5,971 nucleotides of DNA from Lachnospiraceae bacterium UBA4317 (GCA_002394525.1 DGUF01000093.1:1-5971); one strand, 5' to 3'. Numbered from the stretch's first letter, positions 1-5,914 are shown. Made by a program: numbers and translations. The notes: generated by a model not told the origin, from the letters alone.

Positions 1-350
1 ATTTCTTCGGATGGGACAAGGCCCTTTATTCGATCATTTTCCAGTATACATCCACCCAGACCCTGCACCTGCTCTACCGCAATTATCAGCAGGAGACCCT
101 GCTGATCGTGACTGACAAGTGGGAAGAGGTCAAAAACATGATCTATGAGACCTGCAGGCACGGCTCCACGATCTGGGCGGCAGAGGGCGGATACAAGGAG
201 GAATGGCGCAACGTCGTCTATTCGGTCATCGCCTGCTCAGATGTCAAACGTGTCACCGCTGAGATCCGCAGGATCGATCCGGACGCCTTTATCAACACGA
301 TCTCATCAAACAGGATTCTGGGACATTTCCACCAGGAGGTTCAGGACTGA
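1..350 (+). CDS. YitT family membrane protein, C-terminal fragment with DUF2179 domain
   Basis: This is the 3' end of a gene whose start lies outside the window. The reading frame begins at base 3 and gives 115 residues before the TGA at 348-350. The first residues, FFGWDKALYSII, match the conserved segment after the last membrane helix of YitT-family proteins. What follows (ETLLIVTDKWEEV, then an EGGY motif, then IDPDAFINTI and a GHF end) matches the DUF2179 domain, a small cytosolic alpha/beta domain that closes these proteins. Family members are integral membrane proteins with about five helices followed by this domain, and their transported substrate or role is not established. A GTG at 108 could be taken as a start, but the frame is open and family-like upstream of it, so it is internal. 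An intrinsic terminator about 140 bases downstream probably ends its transcript. Confidence 0.88.
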   Translation, partial: FFGWDKALYSIIFQYTSTQTLHLLYRNYQQETLLIVTDKWEEVKNMIYETCRHGSTIWAAEGGYKEEWRNVVYSVIACSDVKRVTAEIRRIDPDAFINTISSNRILGHFHQEVQD

Positions 351-381
351 ATCATTGTGGAGTCAATCCGGAACCGGAGTG

Positions 382-490
382 GGACCATATAAGGAGCAAG
401 GTAAATAACACAGGAAAATCCAGGTAGAATCATAATCGATGCCTGATAAAATCACAGAGAACTCCCGCCGGAGGACCGGCGAAGGAGCAA
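382..490 (+). repeat. Spaced direct repeat GGACC-N4-AAGGAGCAA
   Basis: The pattern GGACC, four variable bases, then AAGGAGCAA occurs at 382-399 and again at 473-490, 91 bases apart, between the YitT-family gene and its terminator. The second copy runs into the 5' arm of the terminator. AAGGAGCAA resembles a conserved segment of glycine riboswitch aptamers, but I could not find the rest of that consensus, so I only record it as a repeat of unknown meaning. Confidence 0.5.
466..481 (+). other. Small GC-rich hairpin upstream of the terminator
   Basis: CGCCGG at 466-471 pairs perfectly with CCGGCG at 476-481 across the loop AGGA. CTCC at 462-465 can extend the stem by pairing with GGAG at 484-487 past two bulged bases. 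It lies just before the terminator and could be part of a structured 3' UTR. No function is assigned. Confidence 0.5.
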
Positions 491-522
491 AAAACCGGGA
501 CCGGGGCAGGTTCCGGTTTTTT
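489..522 (+). terminator. Strong Rho-independent terminator
   Basis: Bases 489-502 (six A, then CCGGGACC) pair with 509-522 (GGTTCCGG, then six T). This makes a 14-pair stem with one G-T wobble and the loop GGGGCA at 503-508. A T-rich tail (TTTTTTCTTT) follows at 517-526. It most likely ends the transcript of the YitT-family gene and separates it from the yifB unit. The A-tract on the 5' side means it could also work on the opposite strand. Confidence 0.9.
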
Positions 523-525
523 CTT

Positions 526-545
526 TCGCAGGATTGTACCTGCGA
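526..545 (+). other. Short hairpin after the terminator
   Basis: TCGCAGG at 526-532 pairs perfectly with CCTGCGA at 539-545 across a six-base loop (ATTGTA). There is no T-tract after it, so it is not a second terminator. No function is assigned. Confidence 0.4.
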
Positions 546-664
546 TGAAGCGGGGTTCTCTTTTGGGCGCGTATTCTGTGATTAGAGTAAAGGATATTGT
601 CCGATGAGGGTGAAAACTTTAGTAACTATATACATAAATATGTAATATATTTTTCAAAAATGAA

Positions 665-693
665 TTGACAAATGGGGTAAAAGCTGAAATAAT
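665..693 (+). promoter_or_regulatory. Sigma-A-type promoter for the yifB-dprA unit
   Basis: A perfect -35 box TTGACA at 665-670 is followed by a 17-base spacer and the -10 box AATAAT at 688-693 (five of six match TATAAT). It lies in an AT-rich stretch upstream of yifB and downstream of the terminator, as expected for the promoter of the yifB-dprA unit. Transcription would start near base 700. Confidence 0.75.
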
Positions 694-836
694 CAGGAAA
701 AGGATGCCTACATTAATACACTAAAATTCATATTAAAGAATCATTGGATTAATTGGCAGGGACGGAGAAGAGAAGAAGTCAGGAACTGATCACAGGCGGC
801 CGGCAGGATCGGGGCGCACAGGCGCCGGACCGGTAT

Positions 837-842
837 GGAGGA
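837..842 (+). promoter_or_regulatory. Ribosome binding site of yifB
   Basis: GGAGGA lies five bases before the ATG at 848 and supports that start. The residues after the ATG (MYSTVVTGAVHGI) align with the usual beginning of YifB proteins. Confidence 0.8.
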
Positions 843-847
843 TAGAC

Positions 848-2401
848 ATGTACAGTACAGTCGTGACGGGAGCTGTCCACGGGATCTCCAGCTATCTGCT
901 GCGGGTGGAGACCAATATTTCCCCGGGGCTCCCGGGGTTCAGCATGGTGGGATTTATGAGCGGAGAGGTCCGGGAGGCAGGGGAGCGCGTCCGCGTGGCC
1001 CTCAAAAATGCGGGCATGCGGCTTCCGCCGGAGAGGATCACGGTGAACCTGGCCCCGGCGGATATCCCCAAGCGGGGGATCGTCATCGATCTGCCGGTGG
1101 CTGTGGGAGAAATGATCTGTATGGAGATGCTGCCCCAGGAGGCCTTTGACCGGGTCCTGGTGGCGGGGGAGCTGGGGCTCAACGGGGAGATCCGGCCGGT
1201 CCGGGGAGTGCTGCCGATCGTCCAGATGGCAAAGGAGCAGGGGATCCGGCTCTGCATCCTGCCCAGGGATAATCTCGAGGAGGGGGCCGTGGTCTCCGGG
1301 ATCCGGGTCGTTGGGGTCAGGTCCCTCAATGAACTGCTCATGTATATGCTGACGGAGGAAAAAAAGCGGGACAGGGTCCTCCCGCCCGGGAGGGTGGATG
1401 TCGCCGCTCTCTTTGCCGGCAGTCAGGAGACCGGCGGGGATGATCTCGCGGACATCCGCGGCCAGCGGGCCGCCAAGAAGGCCATGGAGATCGCGGCGGC
1501 CGGTTTTCACAACATGCTGATGATGGGCCCGCCAGGATCGGGCAAGTCCATGCTGGCCAAGTGCATGCCCGGGATCATGCCTCCCCTGTCCCTGGACGAG
1601 AGCATGGAGGTCTCCGCCATCTACAGCGTGGCGGGCCTGCTGGGTCCGCAGGAGCCCCTGGTCCTGAGAAGGCCCTTTCTGGCTCCCCACCATTCGATCA
1701 CGAGGTCCGCCCTGGTGGGCGGAGGCATGGTGCCCATGCCCGGCCAGATCTCCCTGGCCCACAGGGGAGTCCTCTTTCTGGACGAGCTGCCGGAATTCGG
1801 CAGGGAGCAGCTGGACCTGCTCCGCCAGCCCCTGGAGGACCATGAGGTCACGATCGTGCGCCAGTCCGGCAGCTACCGGTATCCGACCAGATTCATCCTG
1901 CTGGGGGCCTGCAACCCCTGCCCCTGCGGCCACTTTCCGGACAGGAACCGCTGCAAGTGCACGCCCTGGGAGATCAGGCGCTATCTGAGCAGGATCTCCG
2001 GGCCCCTTCTGGACCGGATGGACCTGTGCATCACGGTTCCCAGGCCGGAGATCGGGGACCTGCAGCGGGAGTTCGGCGGAGAGGAGACCAGCAGGACAGT
2101 CCGGGACCGGGTCATGGAGGCCTGCGAGCGGCAGAGGCACCGCTTTCGGGGGACAGGGCTCCGCTTCAATTCCGACATGCGGGCCGCCGACCTGGAGAAG
2201 TACTGCGCCCTGGGAAGCCGGGAGAAGGCCTGTATGCGGAACCTGTTCGAGGCCGGATCCATGAGCGTGCGGGCCTATCACCGCATCATCCGCGTCGCCA
2301 GGACCATCGCGGACCTGGAGGGCGCGGATGCTCTCCGGGAGGACCATCTCTATCTGGCCTATACCTACCGGCAGGCAGACCTGCTGCAGAAGGGCGGGTG
2401 A
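848..2401 (+). CDS. yifB: YifB/ComM family Mg-chelatase-like AAA+ ATPase
   Basis: This 517-residue protein is close to the usual family length of about 500. Residues about 20-160 form the Lon-protease-like ChlI domain, with VNLAPADIPKRG (66-77) and GELGLNGEIRPVRG (107-120). The AAA+ domain follows from DIRGQ (202): Walker A GPPGSGKS (227-234, K233), Walker B LFLDE (309-313), and RISGPLLDRMDL (382-393). A cysteine cluster (C355, C358, C360, C369, C371), typical of the family, may bind a metal. The last part (about 405-510) is the Mg-chelatase C-terminal domain. ComM of Haemophilus and Vibrio is known as a hexameric helicase that helps branch migration during natural transformation; the role in Firmicutes is less clear. 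It starts at an ATG with a good ribosome site and is followed 58 bases later by dprA, so the two are probably cotranscribed. Despite the name, chlorophyll synthesis is not implied. Confidence 0.95.
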   Translation: MYSTVVTGAVHGISSYLLRVETNISPGLPGFSMVGFMSGEVREAGERVRVALKNAGMRLPPERITVNLAPADIPKRGIVIDLPVAVGEMICMEMLPQEAFDRVLVAGELGLNGEIRPVRGVLPIVQMAKEQGIRLCILPRDNLEEGAVVSGIRVVGVRSLNELLMYMLTEEKKRDRVLPPGRVDVAALFAGSQETGGDDLADIRGQRAAKKAMEIAAAGFHNMLMMGPPGSGKSMLAKCMPGIMPPLSLDESMEVSAIYSVAGLLGPQEPLVLRRPFLAPHHSITRSALVGGGMVPMPGQISLAHRGVLFLDELPEFGREQLDLLRQPLEDHEVTIVRQSGSYRYPTRFILLGACNPCPCGHFPDRNRCKCTPWEIRRYLSRISGPLLDRMDLCITVPRPEIGDLQREFGGEETSRTVRDRVMEACERQRHRFRGTGLRFNSDMRAADLEKYCALGSREKACMRNLFEAGSMSVRAYHRIIRVARTIADLEGADALREDHLYLAYTYRQADLLQKGG

Positions 2402-2446
2402 CCCGGCGCGCAAAAGCCGCGGGCCAGTCTTGAGTCATTAGGAGAG

Positions 2447-2452
2447 AGGAGG
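2447..2452 (+). promoter_or_regulatory. Ribosome binding site deciding the GTG start of dprA
   Basis: AGGAGG lies seven bases before the GTG at 2460, the best-spaced start in the dprA frame. The in-frame ATG at 2466 would be 13 bases away. Another AGGAGA lies at 2440-2445, ten bases before an out-of-frame ATG (2456) that opens only a five-codon ORF ending at 2473. Confidence 0.65.
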
Positions 2453-2459
2453 TCAATGC

Positions 2460-4109
2460 GTGCAAATGTATAACGAATATCATCCTTATCTGTGCTGGCT
2501 GGCACAGCTGGAGGGGATCGGGAGAAAAGGAATCTTTGCCCTCCTGCAGGCGGCAGGGGAGAACAGCCTTCTGTCACCGGTCTGTTTCGAGGAAACGATT
2601 CCGGATCCATCTGCATCTGTTGGGGTACCTGTCGGGGCTGTCGGGACCGATGGCTCAGGAGTCCCTGCGGGCCCGGAGTCTGAGAACCCGGAATCTGCGG
2701 GGCTGAGGCATTCGAGCCTTGAATCTGCAGGGCCGGAGCCTTCGATTCCGGAGTCCGCAGGCCTGAGGCCATTTAGGCCGGAGCCTGCGAACTCGGAATC
2801 TGCGGGGCTGAGGCCTTTGGACCCGGCGTCAGCATATGCGGCGGAACTCATGGCGGCCGCCCGGACTCTGTACACAGCGTCTGAGAGCCAGATCACCTTT
2901 TTCTGCGGAGAGGCCTTTCCCAATACCGGCAGAAGCAGACAGGTGAAGAAGCTCCTGCTGGAGAGCAGGAGAAAGGGACGGGAGCCGGGCCGGATCGCGG
3001 AAGAACTCGAGAAGGCCGGCATCCGCTTTTCCTGCATTCTGGAGCAGGGATTTCCGGAAAAGCTGCGGCAGATCCCGGATCCCCCTTTCGGGATCTATTA
3101 CAGGGGCGGGCTGCCGGAAAACGGGAGACCTGCGGCCGCCGTGATCGGGGCCAGGCTGGCATCCGGCTATGGCAGGGACCAGGCCAGACGTTTTTCCCAA
3201 AAGATCGCCTCCCGGGGGATCACTGTCATCAGCGGCATGGCCCGCGGGATCGACGGGATCGCCCAGAGGGCGGCGCTTGACGAGGGAGGAAAGTCCTTCG
3301 CCGTCCTGGGCTGCGGCGTCGATATCTGTTATCCGGACGAAAACAGGGACCTCTATGACCGCCTCCTGCAGGAAGGCGGGGTCATATCCGAATATCCGCC
3401 GGGGACCTTTCCAAAGGCCGGCCTCTTTCCCCAGAGAAACCGGATCATCAGCGGCCTGGCAGACCTGGTCCTGGTCATAGAGGCCCGCAAAAAATCCGGG
3501 ACTCTGATCACGGTCGACATGGCCCTGGAGCAGGGACGGGAGGTCTTCGCCCTGCCGGGCCGGGTCTGTGACAGCCTCAGTGACGGCTGCAACCGCCTGA
3601 TCCGCCAGGGCGCGGCCCCGGCGACCTGCCCGGAAGACATCCTGGAATTCTTTTTCGGGACAGGGGAGGCAAAGGCCGCCCCGGCAAGAAGGGCTTTCGC
3701 CAGAACGGATGGGGAAGAGCCGGGAGTCCTTCTCGGGAAGACTCCTGAGGAGAATGATGATGACGGATTTATTGCTGACGGGAGAGAGGCTGCGGGCCGC
3801 GAAGATGAATCCGTCGGAACCGGCCGGAGTATCCGGCCGGTCTATGCGGAGGAGAGACGGGATCCTCTGGAAGACAGCATACTACGGATCCTGTCGGCAG
3901 GAGATGAGATGCATGTGGACCGGGTCCTGGAGGCCGTCAATGAGACAGTGAATAAGACAGGTAATGAGACAGGTGATGAGGAAAATCTGGAGAACGATAA
4001 GGTGCAGACAGATCTTTCCCGCCTGATCCCGGTCCTGATGCGCATGAAGATCAACGGGATTCTGGAGGAGAGCCTGCCCGGATACTATCGCCGGACCGAC
4101 GCGATGTGA
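2460..4109 (+). CDS. dprA: DNA-processing protein DprA, enlarged form
   Basis: DprA binds single-stranded DNA entering the cell and loads RecA during natural transformation. The 549 residues are far above the usual 300-380. An N-terminal helix-hairpin-type segment (LEGIGRKGIFALLQ, about 17-30) is followed by an insert with decapeptide repeats (about 42-125) before the domain resumes (AEELEKAGIRF). The Rossmann-like DprA core is complete: VIGARLASGYG (228-238), ISGMARGID (257-265), AVLGCGVDICYPDENR (281-296), SEYPPGTFPKAGLFPQRNRIISGL (310-333), SGTLIT (346-351), LPGR (365-368) and GCNRLIRQGA (376-385). The usual GSR of the core is GAR here. A charged linker (about 401-466) leads to a C-terminal winged helix (about 467-545), itself interrupted by a four-residue repeat. 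Start is GTG at 2460; ATG at 2466 is the alternative. Identity is secure, but transformation competence cannot be judged from this window. Confidence 0.94.
   Translation: MQMYNEYHPYLCWLAQLEGIGRKGIFALLQAAGENSLLSPVCFEETIPDPSASVGVPVGAVGTDGSGVPAGPESENPESAGLRHSSLESAGPEPSIPESAGLRPFRPEPANSESAGLRPLDPASAYAAELMAAARTLYTASESQITFFCGEAFPNTGRSRQVKKLLLESRRKGREPGRIAEELEKAGIRFSCILEQGFPEKLRQIPDPPFGIYYRGGLPENGRPAAAVIGARLASGYGRDQARRFSQKIASRGITVISGMARGIDGIAQRAALDEGGKSFAVLGCGVDICYPDENRDLYDRLLQEGGVISEYPPGTFPKAGLFPQRNRIISGLADLVLVIEARKKSGTLITVDMALEQGREVFALPGRVCDSLSDGCNRLIRQGAAPATCPEDILEFFFGTGEAKAAPARRAFARTDGEEPGVLLGKTPEENDDDGFIADGREAAGREDESVGTGRSIRPVYAEERRDPLEDSILRILSAGDEMHVDRVLEAVNETVNKTGNETGDEENLENDKVQTDLSRLIPVLMRMKINGILEESLPGYYRRTDAM
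2676..2825 (+). repeat. 30-base tandem repeat inside dprA
   Basis: Four 30-base units lie at 2691-2720, 2721-2750, 2751-2780 and 2796-2825, with 15-base half units at 2676-2690 and 2781-2795. All are in frame. They encode ESAGLRHSSL, ESAGPEPSIP, ESAGLRPFRP, EPANS and ESAGLRPLDP (residues 78-122), preceded by ESENP. The first and last full units share their first 19 bases exactly, which points to tandem duplication followed by drift. Confidence 0.85.
3939..3986 (+). repeat. 12-base tandem repeat in the dprA winged-helix region
   Basis: Three near-identical 12-base units (AATGAGACAGTG, AATAAGACAGGT, AATGAGACAGGT) at 3939-3974 and a degenerate fourth (GATGAGGAAAAT) at 3975-3986 encode NETV-NKTG-NETG-DEEN (residues 494-509). 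The repeat keeps the frame and separates two helices of the C-terminal winged-helix domain. Confidence 0.8.
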
Positions 4110-4210
4110 TCAGGGATATCCGGGAGTCTGTCGAGGATGCAGCGCTGTCCGGTCCTGTGAGAAAAAGGCTTCGGTTCGAGTAGTTTTGGTGGCATAGCCG
4201 GCTGCTTTAG

Positions 4211-4219
4211 TGTTATTAT
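4211..4219 (+). promoter_or_regulatory. Possible extended -10 promoter for the pyrophosphatase gene
   Basis: TGTTATTAT at 4211-4219 fits an extended -10 element (TGN then TATTAT), but no good -35 box stands at the right distance. A second weak candidate is TTGATC (4246-4251), a 16-base spacer, and CATGAT (4268-4273). The AT-rich setting before a gene with its own strong ribosome site supports a promoter somewhere here, but the exact position is uncertain. Confidence 0.3.
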
Positions 4220-4270
4220 CTAGTTGTGTGCATCGTTTATCACAATTGATCATTTTCAGGTAAAAAACAT

Positions 4271-4288
4271 GATCTTACGCGTATCATC
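4271..4288. promoter_or_regulatory. Imperfect palindrome, possible operator
   Basis: An 18-base inverted repeat centred on the perfect eight-base palindrome TACGCGTA has outer arms GAT and ATC and two mismatched positions per side. It lies between the promoter-like sequences and the ribosome site of the pyrophosphatase gene. A regulator could bind here, but no partner is visible. Confidence 0.3.
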
Positions 4289-4310
4289 TTGAAAGGGAGG
4301 CATTTTATCC

Positions 4311-5432
4311 ATGAAACAAAGAAGACAGTGCGTCGCTGTGTGCTGCCTGATTTTGCTGCTTGCCGCAATCGGGATCGGAGGTTTTTTTCTGGGAAGATTC
4401 ATGGAAGCCCGGCATTATCAGAAGGAAAAAGAGCTGGAGATCCTTCTGAACCGCAGTGACCTGGAAGGGCTTGGAGAGATCGAAGGCAGAATCTATGTGA
4501 CCGGGCATAAGAGTCCTGACTCTGATACTGTGGGCAGCTCGATCGCGTATGCTGCCCTGCTTCAGAAGTTGGGATATGACGCGGTTCCGGCCGTCCTCGG
4601 GCCGATCAACCATGAAACGGAATATATCCTTAAAGCTGCCGGGGTGGAAACGCCGGAGCTGCTGGAGGCTGCGGCCGGTCTGAATATGGTTCTGGTGGAC
4701 CACAGCGAGTACACGCAGTCTGCTGACGGATTGCAGGATGCGCACATCATCAGCATCATCGATCACCACGGGGACGGAACTGTCACTACAGGCAATCAGC
4801 TTATATATGATGCCAGACCTCTTGGCTCGACCGCGACCATCATCTGGCTTCGATACAGACATTATGGCGTTGAGCTGGATAAAAAGACCGCTTTTGTCAT
4901 GATGGGTTCGATCCTGTCAGATACAAAAAATCTTCAATCCAATACTACGACCGCAGACAGAGAAGCATTAAAGGAACTCAGCGGGATCGCCGGCGTTTCC
5001 GATACGGACGCTTTTTATCAGGAAATGTTCAAGGCATCGCTTTCTTATGAGGGCATGTCTGATGAGGAGATCTTTTTCAGCGACTATAAGGAATATGAAG
5101 GCGGCGGGAAAAAGTATTCCATCGGATGCGTCAATGCTTACGACGAGGAAACGGCGGAAGATCTGTGCGGACGCATGAAGGCAGCGATGCCGGCGGCTTT
5201 GTCATCGACCGGTATGGATATGGCCTTTGCTCAGGTCAATATCTTTCATGATGATATTTCTGTGACATATCTGGTTCCCGGCAACGAAGCGGCGAGGGAC
5301 GTACTTGAAGCTGCTTTTGGTGATCAGGCTGCCTTTAACGGGACATACTACAGGCTTGAACCGGGTTTTTCCAGAAAGAAGGTGTTAGTTCCCGCTATCA
5401 CAGACGTTCTGGAGTCCTACCCGAAGGAATAA
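4311..5432 (+). CDS. ppaC: Membrane-anchored family II (DHH/DHHA2) manganese-dependent inorganic pyrophosphatase
   Basis: The protein should hydrolyse pyrophosphate to two phosphates. Residues about 58-220 are the DHH domain: VTGHKSPDSDT (H66, D70, D72), VDHSE (D130, H131), DHH (151-153) and SDT (D204), the family metal-binding set. Residues about 245-365 are DHHA2, with K260 and the signature SRKK (354-357) before VLVP, which bind substrate. All expected catalytic residues appear present. It is 373 residues against about 310 for the cytosolic enzyme. The extra part is N-terminal: positive residues (KQRR), a hydrophobic helix at about 8-28, then a charged stretch that may be a coiled coil. 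There is no lipobox and no clear cleavage site, so a signal anchor with an outward-facing enzyme is predicted. The ATG follows GGGAGG at 4295-4300 by ten bases, so the anchor is part of the gene. Codon use is less GC-rich than in dprA. Another DHH phosphoesterase activity is the alternative. Confidence 0.88.
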   Translation: MKQRRQCVAVCCLILLLAAIGIGGFFLGRFMEARHYQKEKELEILLNRSDLEGLGEIEGRIYVTGHKSPDSDTVGSSIAYAALLQKLGYDAVPAVLGPINHETEYILKAAGVETPELLEAAAGLNMVLVDHSEYTQSADGLQDAHIISIIDHHGDGTVTTGNQLIYDARPLGSTATIIWLRYRHYGVELDKKTAFVMMGSILSDTKNLQSNTTTADREALKELSGIAGVSDTDAFYQEMFKASLSYEGMSDEEIFFSDYKEYEGGGKKYSIGCVNAYDEETAEDLCGRMKAAMPAALSSTGMDMAFAQVNIFHDDISVTYLVPGNEAARDVLEAAFGDQAAFNGTYYRLEPGFSRKKVLVPAITDVLESYPKE

Positions 5433-5441
5433 AAGGAAATA

Positions 5442-5465
5442 CCGGGAATCCCCGGCACCCGCCGG
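5442..5465 (+). other. Two mutually exclusive small hairpins
   Basis: CCGGG (5442-5446) pairs with CCCGG (5451-5455) around AATC. Alternatively CCGGC (5452-5456) pairs with GCCGG (5461-5465) around ACCC. The two share bases 5452-5455, so only one can form. No T-tract follows, so the pyrophosphatase transcript probably continues into the next gene. Confidence 0.35.
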
Positions 5466-5511
5466 AGAAAAGTAAAAACATCCGGAAAAGGAAGACCTGC
5501 GGAGGTGTGAG

Positions 5512-5835
5512 ATGGCCGGAACGAAGACGGGTACATGGATCAGAGGCATTGCGGGAATGACCGCTCTGCGGCAATTGTCAAAAATGTCCGGAAATAAGAA
5601 GCTGCCTCTTAAGCGCAGGCTCCTTCTTGCCGGCCTTGTCTTCGCGGCGGGCAGGATGCAGGAAAAAATGGCTGCGGATAGAAATTGGAGAGCAGAACAG
5701 GAAATAGACGCAGACAGAAAACCGGCTGTGGGCGCGGCCATAAAAGGCAAAAAGAGGATCAGGGGACGGGGCTCCCGGAGCCATCCGTTACTGACTGCCG
5801 CAAAAGTCACATACAAGGTTCTGGATAATTTTTGA
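5512..5835 (+). CDS. Small basic protein of unknown function
   Basis: I do not recognise this 107-residue protein. It is strongly basic: 24 Lys/Arg against 7 Asp/Glu. A hydrophobic stretch LLLAGLVFAAG (37-47) follows a basic patch KRR (34-36), but it is too short for a secure membrane helix. An acidic/basic helical segment (about 49-70) and a Gly-Arg-Lys-rich stretch KGKKRIRGRGSR (78-89) come next. There is no signal peptide, cysteine cluster or known motif. The ATG at 5512 has an excellent ribosome site, GGAGGT at 5501-5506, which is the main reason to call it a gene. It starts 79 bases after the pyrophosphatase stop with no terminator between, so the two are probably cotranscribed. A nucleic-acid-binding or membrane-surface protein is possible, but this is speculation. 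Confidence 0.6.
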   Translation: MAGTKTGTWIRGIAGMTALRQLSKMSGNKKLPLKRRLLLAGLVFAAGRMQEKMAADRNWRAEQEIDADRKPAVGAAIKGKKRIRGRGSRSHPLLTAAKVTYKVLDNF

Positions 5836-5914
5836 GCATGAAAGTCCTGACCGAATCCTGTATAGCGGGGGGGGTCGCAGGAGCACAGCGAATCTTTATC
5901 TGGAAAATACAAAG

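Larger units (their letters stand above)
546..847. other. Non-coding region upstream of yifB
   Basis: No gene is visible in this stretch. It starts with ordinary composition, becomes strongly AT-rich at about 605-760, and is GC-rich again just before yifB. It holds a short AT hairpin (TACAT at 631-635 with ATGTA at 640-644), the sigma-A-like promoter at 665-693, and GC-rich inverted repeats in the likely leader of yifB (GGCGC 813-817 with GCGCC 822-826, or CCGGC 800-804 with GCCGG 824-828). The leader from the predicted transcription start to the ATG would be about 150 bases. Confidence 0.6.
4110..4310. other. Intergenic region between dprA and the pyrophosphatase gene
   Basis: No convincing terminator follows dprA. 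The first 75 bases carry a short open frame (GTG 4106 to TAG 4183, 25 residues) that overlaps the dprA stop but has no clear ribosome site. The second half becomes AT-rich and contains promoter-like and palindromic sequences, so the downstream gene probably has its own promoter. Confidence 0.5.

Noticed and set aside
145..408. 87-codon frame overlapping the YitT-family fragment
   Set aside because: It is a shadow frame of the DUF2179 coding region. Its Arg/Ser-rich translation is typical of an out-of-frame reading.
481..545. Glycine riboswitch
   Set aside because: Only the word GAAGGAGCAA and a loosely similar CTTTCGCAGG fit. The paired aptamer core is missing, and the element sits between a gene end and a terminator 320 bases before the next gene.
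779..2413. A 544-codon open frame on the minus strand, longer than yifB
   Set aside because: It is antisense to yifB, which has full family motifs. The translation is Pro/Gly/His/Leu-rich without any known motif. High GC at third positions removes stops from the opposite strand.
2676..2825. CRISPR-like array
   Set aside because: The repeats are contiguous, degenerate, without spacers, and keep the dprA reading frame throughout.
4165..4183. GGTTCGAG resembling a tRNA T-loop
   Set aside because: The flanking bases do not form the five-pair T stem, and no acceptor, D or anticodon arms can be built around it.
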